Shown: positions 35,060 through 41,533 of the stretch, piece after piece
How positions within the stretch are numbered: position 1 is the first letter of the stretch
Layout of the letters: every line of letters starts with the position of its first letter
DNA from: Solitalea longa
GTDB lineage: Bacteria; Bacteroidota; Bacteroidia; Sphingobacteriales; Sphingobacteriaceae
Assembly: GCF_002920915.1 (NCBI RefSeq)
Contig: NZ_PQVF01000005.1
Location: 62,001-126,000, forward strand
DNA length: 64,000 nt
Direction of reading: 5' to 3'
Position numbers and translations under genes: made by a program
Notes under the pieces: model-generated
What the model was told of the DNA's origin: nothing
Seen by the model: only the letters and a program-made list of their open reading frames with translations
Databases searched by the model: none

Positions 35060-35066
35060 AATTCAT

Positions 35067-35429
35067 CTATAAGGGCATGAAATAAACTTTGAATTGATCG
35101 TTTTCTTTACGGTAATAGAAAACGTAATCCATGGGTAGATTGCCATTCAGTTTTAATTGATCAATAAAGCATTGCTCCATACCAATAATGCATTGGGCAT
35201 AATTTCGATCGAATAAACGGATTAGGAGTTCGGAAAAAAGATGTTGCCGTTTTAAATCTGATTGTAGTCGATCGTACATTTTTTGCAACTGCTCTGCATT
35301 ATAGTTTTTGTCGTTACGAGCTTTATTATAAAACTGTGTTGACCATTCGAGCTTTTCAGCATCCGCGTTAATTACGGCTTGGCTTTCATTTAACAAACTT
35401 TGAAAGTTTAATGGCTTACCGGTTTCCAT
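35067..35429 (-). CDS. Uncharacterised protein of the integration module
   Basis: A 120-residue, mostly helical, charged protein without signal peptide. It has a coiled-coil-prone middle (YNAEQLQKMYDRLQSDLKRQHL) and a beta-strand-rich end (GNLPMDYVFYYRKENDQFKVYFMPL). I recognise no domain. It begins 2 nt after the HTH gene and so is co-transcribed with it. Small helical proteins at this place are common in Bacteroidota tRNA-integrated elements, but their job is not known. Confidence 0.7.
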   Translation of the reverse strand: METGKPLNFQSLLNESQAVINADAEKLEWSTQFYNKARNDKNYNAEQLQKMYDRLQSDLKRQHLFSELLIRLFDRNYAQCIIGMEQCFIDQLKLNGNLPMDYVFYYRKENDQFKVYFMPL

Positions 35430-35431
35430 AT

Positions 35432-35710
35432 TTATTTCCTCCCAAAAGGTTTGTTGTAGTTTTTGTTAAGGAGCTCTTGAACATCGGTCATTCGGTAATA
35501 AATTTTAGCACCGATTTGAGAGAAAGCAATCTTTCCTTCGTCGCGCCAGGTTTGGGCAGTACGTTTGGAGATTTTCATCAGGAATAGAAAGTCCTGATTG
35601 TCGATGAACTTGTCTTCAGGACGTTCCTTACGAGTGATGAGATTTTGGATTGTTTCGAGTTTCCCCACCAGGTCATTGTAGGCATCTTTAGTTAGAATTA
35701 CTGCTTCCAT
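35432..35710 (-). CDS. Excisionase-type helix-turn-helix protein
   Basis: A 92-residue MerR/HTH_17-like DNA-binding protein. The HTH is at about 43-85: FLFLMKISKRTAQTWRDEGKIAFSQIG, then the small wing KIYYRMTDVQELL. This is the pattern of Bacteroidota excisionase-like or accessory proteins (mobile-element HTH_17). It sits between the integrase and RepA-like genes, so it likely directs excision and/or transcription. The upstream 450 nt have paired GGTCCCC hairpins that may be its binding sites. Confidence 0.85.
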   Translation of the reverse strand: MEAVILTKDAYNDLVGKLETIQNLITRKERPEDKFIDNQDFLFLMKISKRTAQTWRDEGKIAFSQIGAKIYYRMTDVQELLNKNYNKPFGRK

Positions 35711-35761
35711 GTTTTTGATGTTTTAAAATTTTATGGAAGCGAAAGAGGAATAAAAGAATAA

Positions 35762-35870
35762 GTCCCCGGGTCCCAAAAAGGTCCCGGGGACCATTTTTAT
35801 AGAAAAAAGCGCGTTTGCAAGCAATAGAGGGCGATTGAATTTAGGAGGTCCCCGCCGGTTTTGGGGACCT
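35762..35870. promoter_or_regulatory. Paired GGTCCCC hairpins
   Basis: Hairpin 1: gtccccggg (35762-35770) with cccggggac (35783-35791). Hairpin 2: aggtcccc (35846-35853) with ggggacct (35863-35870). The shared arm ggtcccc and the spot upstream of the excisionase-like gene suggest operator or recombination-arm sites, or a regulatory hairpin pair. Binding protein unknown. Confidence 0.5.
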
Positions 35871-36107
35871 GATAAATTCCTTGCATGTATGAAGTTTCAA
35901 TTTTTTGAATTTTGCAATCAGCGCAGCAATAAAATGGCGTTTTAAATGGGCTGCAAGCCAGAAATATCGTCGCTGACAAAATTGTAAGTGTGGGCTTTGC
36001 GATAGCTGTGTTAATAATCGGACGGTCCTTAAAATTAACAGATAAGTTTAGATCATTTAATTATAGTAGAAGAAAAAAGTGACTTTTCAACATTGTTAAC
36101 GCATTAT

Positions 36108-36146
36108 TAAAACAATTAGTAGTTAAGGATAACTTAACTACTAATT
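36108..36146 (-). terminator. Terminator after the integrase gene
   Basis: aattagtagttaag (36114-36127) pairs perfectly with 36133-36146 over 14 bp with a 5-nt loop, and TTTT follows close by on the minus strand. It lies 16 nt beyond the integrase stop. Confidence 0.7.
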
Positions 36147-36162
36147 TGTAGTTGAATAGGTG

Positions 36163-37368
36163 TTAATTGAATACTTCCATTGCTTTATCGAGTTCTTCGT
36201 TTACAATTTTGGCGTAGATCTGGGTGGTGGTGATATTAGAATGGCCCATCAATTTAGAAACATATTCGATCCGCATACCTTTCATTAATGCCATGGTTGC
36301 AAAAGTGTGTCGAGCCATATGAAAGTGAAGTTTTTTATCAATGTCAGCTGATTCACCTAAAAGCTTTAAATCTTTGTTTGCATATGCCGTTGCACTACTA
36401 ATAGCGCTATGTAAAACTAACCTGTCCGTATAATCTTCTTTCTGATTTAATATTGGAAAAATGAACTGTTCTTTTTCAATGTTTGGACGATGATATTTAT
36501 GCAGAATTTGTAACGCTTTATTAGGCATTTTTATTGATACGAGCGAGCTCGTTTTGTGAGTTTGAATGATTATTTTATCTCCTGTATAATTCTCCCATTT
36601 CAGTTGAAGAATATCTGAAATTCGAAGCCCTCCTACATAAGCCGAAAAGACAAAAATATCCCTATGGGTTGCTTTTTTCGATCCAGGTATCAATGCTAAA
36701 TCTTCTATTTTCTTTAGTTCTTCCATTGTAAGATATTCTTGCTTGGTCTTTTCCCACTTAAGTTTATACCTTAAGAATGGATTTTTTTCCAAAGGATAAA
36801 GCTCCTCCTGAATTGCCTGGTTAATTATCCTGCGCAAGTGCTTTAAAGTTGTATGGATGGTATTTGTTCCGTTCTTGCAATCCGTTCTAAGAAAACTTTC
36901 AAAGCTCCTCAGCCAGGCTACATTAATTTCATGGAAATATAAATCGTTGTTATCATTGAACTCTTTGATTCGCTTAATGGCCGTGTCTAACTTATTTAGA
37001 GTTGCTATTTTGTATTTGTGCTCTACCGACTTTTTATAATAATCTGAAAACTGATTAAACATTAGATCGTCTTGCCCAGTGAGAATCCGTTTAATGGTGT
37101 TCGTATCGGCATACTTATCCTTTAATTGAATTTCCATTATCTGTCCTTCCGCTTCCAAAAGTTTATTAGCGATAACATGATTTATCCTCACAGAATTTGG
37201 ATGTGATTTTTTGACTCTTCGATTCTTATTGTCCCAATCTTTTTCTTTAATGTAGATGCCTGTGGATATGTATTTTGAACGTCTATCCTTGATAATACGA
37301 AGGTATAGAGGGGCCTCGTCTTGTTTGTTCCTTTTTTGTGTGTTAAGGAATAATTTTAATGTTGCCAT
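36163..37368 (-). CDS. Tyrosine recombinase (integrase) of the tRNA-Arg element
   Basis: A 401-residue phage-type integrase. An arm-binding N-terminal domain (about 1-90) with LYLRIIKDRRSKYISTGIYI, a SAM-like core-binding domain (about 100-195), and a catalytic domain to the end are visible. Active-site residues are Arg249 (GGLRISD), His350 and Arg353 (HMARH), His376 (MGHSN) and Tyr385 (QIYAKI). It starts 176 nt inside the right 19-bp repeat and reads into the element, the usual position of the integrase of an element inserted at a tRNA 3' end. It presumably catalyses exchange at the tRNA-Arg core. Confidence 0.94.
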   Translation of the reverse strand: MATLKLFLNTQKRNKQDEAPLYLRIIKDRRSKYISTGIYIKEKDWDNKNRRVKKSHPNSVRINHVIANKLLEAEGQIMEIQLKDKYADTNTIKRILTGQDDLMFNQFSDYYKKSVEHKYKIATLNKLDTAIKRIKEFNDNNDLYFHEINVAWLRSFESFLRTDCKNGTNTIHTTLKHLRRIINQAIQEELYPLEKNPFLRYKLKWEKTKQEYLTMEELKKIEDLALIPGSKKATHRDIFVFSAYVGGLRISDILQLKWENYTGDKIIIQTHKTSSLVSIKMPNKALQILHKYHRPNIEKEQFIFPILNQKEDYTDRLVLHSAISSATAYANKDLKLLGESADIDKKLHFHMARHTFATMALMKGMRIEYVSKLMGHSNITTTQIYAKIVNEELDKAMEVFN

Positions 37369-37543
37369 ATGAAGAAAGTATTTAGTTTCCTAACTTCCTC
37401 GCAATTATTTGGTAAAACAATGGGTTAAACATTTGCGAGTACTCCTTGCATTTTGGCGCTGCGAATTGCAATCAAAAAAATAAAAAAAGTGGCTTTAATG
37501 GTTCAAAAAGGCGCTTTTCTTTCAGAAAGGGGGCCATTTTACC
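37369..37543. other. Integrase promoter and right-end arm region
   Basis: 175 nt between the integrase start and the right core. It has short GC-rich direct and inverted motifs (for example ggcgctttt and ggggccatttt) that could be integrase arm sites. I cannot assign exact sites. Confidence 0.35.
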
Positions 37544-37562
37544 TTCCTGTAGGGACCACAAC
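37544..37562. repeat. Right attachment core (attR)
   Basis: The exact 19-bp copy ttcctgtagggaccacaac of the tRNA-Arg(CCG) 3' end at 14209-14227, in the same orientation. No other tRNA sequence is present here, so it is a displaced tRNA end. Confidence 0.85.
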
Positions 37563-37564
37563 TT

Positions 37565-37612
37565 AAACGAAAACAGCTGCAAATTATTGATTTGCAGCTG
37601 TTTTCGTTTTAA
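37565..37612. terminator. 20-bp hairpin terminator after right core
   Basis: aaacgaaaacagctgcaaat (37565-37584) pairs perfectly with 37590-37609, loop tattg, followed by t. It probably is the original terminator of tRNA-Arg(CCG). The matching 39-nt hairpin after the left core has different stem bases but equal length. Confidence 0.8.
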
Positions 37613-37685
37613 GAGTATAATATAAGTTAATCATTTCCGTCTGCCTCATGAAAAAAGGCTACTTCAGCCCAAATTCGGCTTCGGT

Positions 37686-40295
37686 TTATTTGCCACTAGG
37701 AGCCAGTCGTATATCTATCACCTTACTTTTTCCAACTTTTACCTCTCGGGTAGTGTATCCATCCACAGAAAACTGAAGCACATCATTAACCCCTGCTTGT
37801 ATTTGGTAAGAACCTTTGGAATTAGTGATCGTTTTTTGACTTTTTCCTTTTAACATCACAGTCACGCCAGGCAGCACCGTTGCTTGTACATCTCGAACCG
37901 TGCCGGTTATAAGGTATTGTTTGCCATCATTAGGATTAGTGATTTCTTGCTTACTAATACTCTTTGGCAACGAATTCTCAATCGATGAAATGCTATTATC
38001 AACTAAAGTAATCGTTTTTTTAAGTTTGATATCGGATGATGAGGCTCCAATTTGCAATTCAAATTCACCTGGCTCTACTACTTTTTGCATTTGCTGATTA
38101 TAAAGGAACAATTCGGATATTGGAAGTTGAATATTCGCGATTTGCATTTCACCCGCTTTAATTTCCAGCTTCGAAAAACCCTTCAGTTGTTTAACTGGCG
38201 TAGCCACCGAACTAACCACATCCCTTACATAAAGCTGAACTACTTCTGCTCCATCTTTATCCCCTGTATTTTTAACTTCAACCGATATAGTAATCGTATC
38301 ATTCTCCTGCACTTGTGTTTTTGAGACTTTCAAGTTCGTATAGTCAAATTTGGTATAACTCAATCCATGACCAAATGAATACAAAGCCTCAGGTGATGAA
38401 AAAACATAATCTCTACCTGGCTTTTCATTAGTCCCCGGACTTTTGTAATAGCCTTTGTCTGTAGGCAAATGATTATAATAAGCAGGTAAATGCCCTTCAC
38501 TTTTAGCAAATGAGATTGGTAACTTTCCTGAAGGATTTACATCGCCAAAAAGCACTTCGGCAATTGCTGCTCCGGCCTGCTCTCCTCCATACCATTGTAC
38601 AAGAATCGCTGGTATATTTTTGGCCTCAAATGGAAGTGCAAACGGTCGTCCACTTACCAACACTACAATAACCTGTTTGCCGGTAGCATGTAAAGCTTGA
38701 ATTAGTTCTTCCTGCACTCCAGGCAATGTTAGACTTGATAAGTCAAACCCCTCTCCACTGGTAGAATTTTGATATTCGCGGGCCAACGATGCACTTTGTG
38801 ACCCCACAAAAACCACCACAGCGTCACTATTTTGTGCTGCTTTTATCGCATTTGCAAAGCCGTCCTTATTCAGGCTGGTCAAATCACAACCTGAAGCATA
38901 ATTTAGTTTAACCCGATTTCCCAATAATTTCCTAAGTCCTGCAAGCGGCGTAATGCCATCCTTGTTATTCCTACTCCAACTATAGTCGCCAAACTGTACT
39001 TGGTCGGCATTAGGGCCAACTACTGCCAATGACTTAATCTTATTGATATCAAACGGTAATATATTGGATTCATTCTTAAGCAAAACAATACTCTCATTTG
39101 CAATCTTTTTCGATAATGCGACAGACTCTTTAGTATGGAAATATTGTTTAAAATTCAACGTATCAGGCAAAGGATCTTCAAATAAACCTGACGAGAACTT
39201 TGCATACAGAATATGACTAACTGCTGAATCGATATACTTTTCGTCTAGTTTTTTCTCTTGAACGAGTTTTAACAAATTTGCATAATCTTCACCTCCTGCT
39301 TCTAAATCTACCCCTGCCTTTACCGACTGCAAAGCTGCATCTGAGCCATTAGTGGCTGTTTTATGAAAATAGTAAAGCATGGAAACAGAGCCCCAATCGG
39401 AATAGACATATCCCTTAAACCCTATTCTTTTTCGCAGAATGTCAGTTAAGAAATAAGAAGAGCCTGTGATAGGAACACCATCATAAGAACTGTAACAATT
39501 CATTATAGAAAGGGGATTAGCCTCTTTAATCACTTTTTCAAAGGGAGGTAAATACATTGAAAACAATTGTCGATCTCCTCCTTCCACTGATGACAGGTTT
39601 ATGCCTCCCAACGGAGTTCCATGTGCAACAAAATGTTTGGGAGTGGCAATTAGGTTGTATTTCCGTAAACCCTTAACATAAGCAACACCCATCCGGCCTA
39701 CTAAAAAAGGGTCTTCTCCATAGGTTTCTTCAACCCTGCCCCAACGCTGTTCACGTGCCAAATCTAAATCAGGAGCCAACGCTTGTTTAACCCCCATCAC
39801 CTTCATTTCACCGGCAATCTGTTCAGCCATTTTTTGAGCCAGTTCTGGATTAAAAGTACTCGCCAACGCTATAGACTGGGGATAAATAGTACAACCATCC
39901 TGAACTGTGCCGTGTAAGCCTTCCATAATTGGTATAATCGGAATCCCTAACCGTGTTTTTTCCTTCAAATGCTTTTGAATATGATAGATGGCTTTCAGGA
40001 ATTGTTCTGATGAATAAGGGAGAGCTTCCACACATCCAAAGCTCATGCCATTGGTAAATTCATTCAGTTTTTGAATGTCTGGCTTGCCCTTTACATCATA
40101 TTGCTCCGAGTGAACATGACGCATCTGTGCAATTTTTTCTTCCAGTGTCATTCGGTGGAGTAAATCTTTTACCCGTGCCTCAACAGGTTGATTTGGATCT
40201 TTATAAAGTTCCACATTCTGCTGAGCCATTCCTTTAGTACAAGAAAAGAAGGCTAATACCAATCCAAATGAAACAATGATTTTTAATGGCGACAT
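37686..40295 (-). CDS. bglX: GH3 beta-glucosidase with C-terminal CarboxypepD_reg-like domain
   Basis: An 869-residue secreted glycoside hydrolase family 3 enzyme of the BglX type, releasing glucose or similar sugars from beta-linked oligosaccharides. The signal is lipoprotein-like (AFFSC, Cys19). The N-terminal TIM barrel holds the nucleophile in VYSDWGSV (Asp300), preceded by KHFVAHG (219-226). The alpha/beta sandwich (about 400-630) and a fibronectin III-like domain (about 690-765) follow. The last 75 residues (ITGTVRDVQATVLPGVTVMLKG) are a CarboxypepD_reg-like domain of the kind normally at the N-terminus of SusC. That C-terminal add-on is unusual. Confidence 0.93.
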   Translation of the reverse strand: MSPLKIIVSFGLVLAFFSCTKGMAQQNVELYKDPNQPVEARVKDLLHRMTLEEKIAQMRHVHSEQYDVKGKPDIQKLNEFTNGMSFGCVEALPYSSEQFLKAIYHIQKHLKEKTRLGIPIIPIMEGLHGTVQDGCTIYPQSIALASTFNPELAQKMAEQIAGEMKVMGVKQALAPDLDLAREQRWGRVEETYGEDPFLVGRMGVAYVKGLRKYNLIATPKHFVAHGTPLGGINLSSVEGGDRQLFSMYLPPFEKVIKEANPLSIMNCYSSYDGVPITGSSYFLTDILRKRIGFKGYVYSDWGSVSMLYYFHKTATNGSDAALQSVKAGVDLEAGGEDYANLLKLVQEKKLDEKYIDSAVSHILYAKFSSGLFEDPLPDTLNFKQYFHTKESVALSKKIANESIVLLKNESNILPFDINKIKSLAVVGPNADQVQFGDYSWSRNNKDGITPLAGLRKLLGNRVKLNYASGCDLTSLNKDGFANAIKAAQNSDAVVVFVGSQSASLAREYQNSTSGEGFDLSSLTLPGVQEELIQALHATGKQVIVVLVSGRPFALPFEAKNIPAILVQWYGGEQAGAAIAEVLFGDVNPSGKLPISFAKSEGHLPAYYNHLPTDKGYYKSPGTNEKPGRDYVFSSPEALYSFGHGLSYTKFDYTNLKVSKTQVQENDTITISVEVKNTGDKDGAEVVQLYVRDVVSSVATPVKQLKGFSKLEIKAGEMQIANIQLPISELFLYNQQMQKVVEPGEFELQIGASSSDIKLKKTITLVDNSISSIENSLPKSISKQEITNPNDGKQYLITGTVRDVQATVLPGVTVMLKGKSQKTITNSKGSYQIQAGVNDVLQFSVDGYTTREVKVGKSKVIDIRLAPSGK

Positions 40296-40720
40296 ATTAT
40301 TTTATAATTGAATAACACGAAAAAAATGAGAGGCGGTTCACAAAAATAATGAAAGAAATGAGCCAGCAACAGTGCAACCGATTGCGTAAAATTCACACAA
40401 AGACAAGATTTTTCTGATGCTCTGATTTATAGCAGCAAAGGCTTTTATTCGAGCAATCAGTTTTAATTGAGATCAGTTCAAGTCTTTCTTCATCCTGAAC
40501 TTCCAGTACAGAGCCAACTCCTTGGGCATAAAATTTGAATTCTTTTACTGTTGGGTCTAGGGGAGTTATACAAGGGGTTTTAAACAATAAGTAAAATGCC
40601 TGAATGGCACCGTTACAGTTTCAGTGAGCCTGGGTACTTTGGCTTGATCTTCGGCAACATCATGAGAAAATTCCTCCCGATAGCTTAGCCCCATGCGCCT
40701 CAGGATGAAAGTTTGAGGAT
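40296..40720. other. Intergenic region with a gene remnant
   Basis: 425 nt between bglX and the PAP2 gene. Apart from the short minus-strand remnant at 40393-40587, I see no gene, repeat or clear terminator. Confidence 0.4.
40393..40587 (-). pseudogene. Likely remnant of a larger protein's C-terminus
   Basis: An open stretch of 64 codons. Its middle, DPTVKEFKFYAQGVGSVLEV followed by QDEERLELISIK, reads like the closing segment of a longer secreted or hypothetical Bacteroidota protein (patterns such as YYAPGIGLVKE...GERLELVSI are common endings). The sequence before it, and the 19-codon Cys/Lys-rich tail, do not continue that fold. No start context or partner gene is evident. I treat it as a decayed remnant with low confidence. 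Confidence 0.35.
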
Positions 40721-41527
40721 TTATAGCTTAACCATCATCCCCAGCCCAAGGTTTCTATTATTATAATTTGGAACAATCAACACTTTTGGCGATTTATCCT
40801 TGAATAAAAGCTTTTTTATTGGTGGATAAACCCAATAAGCCATTTCCGTAGATAAAATACCAATTCCCGCCCCGGCTACTACATCACTGAACCAGTGTTT
40901 ATTATTATACATGCGTAATGCTCCCGTTGCAGTTGCAACCCCGTATCCTGCAATGCCATACCATATGGATTGATCTTTATATTCTTGTCGCAGAAACTCG
41001 GCAGCAGCAAAGGCTGTAGCCGTATGCCCGGAAGGAAAAGACAGGTAATCCGATCCATCTGGGCGTTGTTCGTGAGTTGCGTTTTTAAGCCCCCGAACGG
41101 TGGTACTCATAAAAACTGTAGACAATAAATAGATCATTGATCGGTCGCGGAAATTATTTTTCCCTGGCACATTCATGGCATTTAAGCCATAAACGGCAAC
41201 CGCTGGAGCAAATTGAAGGTAATTATCGACACTTGTTGCAAACCGAGGATAATCCTCTCTTATTTCAGTTTTCGTATTCAAATTAATTTCCATCAGTTTG
41301 TCATTGTCTAAGGCACAATAGCCATAAGTGACCATTGCTATGGGCACTCCTATGAAAACGGCCTTTTCTAATAAACCATTGGTTGGGGTGGACTGCCCAT
41401 ATTTTAGGGTTGGCTCTTGTTTCATTATCATAGTATCTGCCCGTTGTGCAAATACATTAAACGATATTGAAACAAAAAGTAAAGCCAGTGATAACCTATT
41501 AACCTTCCGCATTTGATCCTTCTTCAT
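40721..41527 (-). CDS. PAP2-superfamily phosphatase
   Basis: A 268-residue membrane or periplasmic acid phosphatase of the PAP2 family, which removes phosphate from lipids such as undecaprenyl diphosphate or lipid A. An N-terminal signal (residues 8-27) is followed by several hydrophobic segments. The three PAP2 motifs are visible: KNATHEQRPDGSD, SFPSGHTATAF and KHWFSDVVAGAGIG, with the catalytic histidines of the second and third. It lies 6 nt after the TonB-receptor gene, in the same operon, so both may be controlled by the two-component system upstream. Confidence 0.92.
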   Translation of the reverse strand: MKKDQMRKVNRLSLALLFVSISFNVFAQRADTMIMKQEPTLKYGQSTPTNGLLEKAVFIGVPIAMVTYGYCALDNDKLMEINLNTKTEIREDYPRFATSVDNYLQFAPAVAVYGLNAMNVPGKNNFRDRSMIYLLSTVFMSTTVRGLKNATHEQRPDGSDYLSFPSGHTATAFAAAEFLRQEYKDQSIWYGIAGYGVATATGALRMYNNKHWFSDVVAGAGIGILSTEMAYWVYPPIKKLLFKDKSPKVLIVPNYNNRNLGLGMMVKL

Positions 41528-41533
41528 AAATTC

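Larger units (their letters stand above)
35711..36162. other. Non-coding control region of the integration module
   Basis: About 450 nt between the HTH gene and the integrase stop. It contains two GGTCCCC-type hairpins (35762-35791, 35846-35870) and a terminator (36108-36146). One open frame of 60 codons on the minus strand is not credible because it runs through the hairpins. Confidence 0.5.
14209..37562. mobile_element. tRNA-Arg-integrated element carrying a Ter/TerY-P operon
   Basis: The element is bounded by a 19-bp direct repeat of the tRNA-Arg(CCG) 3' end. A tyrosine integrase gene starts 176 nt inside the right repeat and reads inward. Next to it are an excisionase-like HTH gene and a RepA-like ATPase with iteron-like repeats. 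Cargo comprises a lysis-like four-gene cassette, three small cassette-like genes, a structured GC-rich stretch, and the Ter/TerY-P operon. No relaxase, coupling protein or type IV secretion gene was found, so it looks integrative but not self-transmissible. The repeat and gene content are seen directly; mobility is inferred. Confidence 0.8.

Noticed and set aside
35797-35979. 60-codon minus-strand open frame in the integration control region
   Set aside because: It reads through the GGTCCCC hairpin and has a Cys-rich unlikely composition with no start context.
14209-37562. Prophage as the identity of the element
   Set aside because: No capsid, terminase, portal or tail genes are visible; only lysis-like small proteins. 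I call it an integrative element, not a phage.
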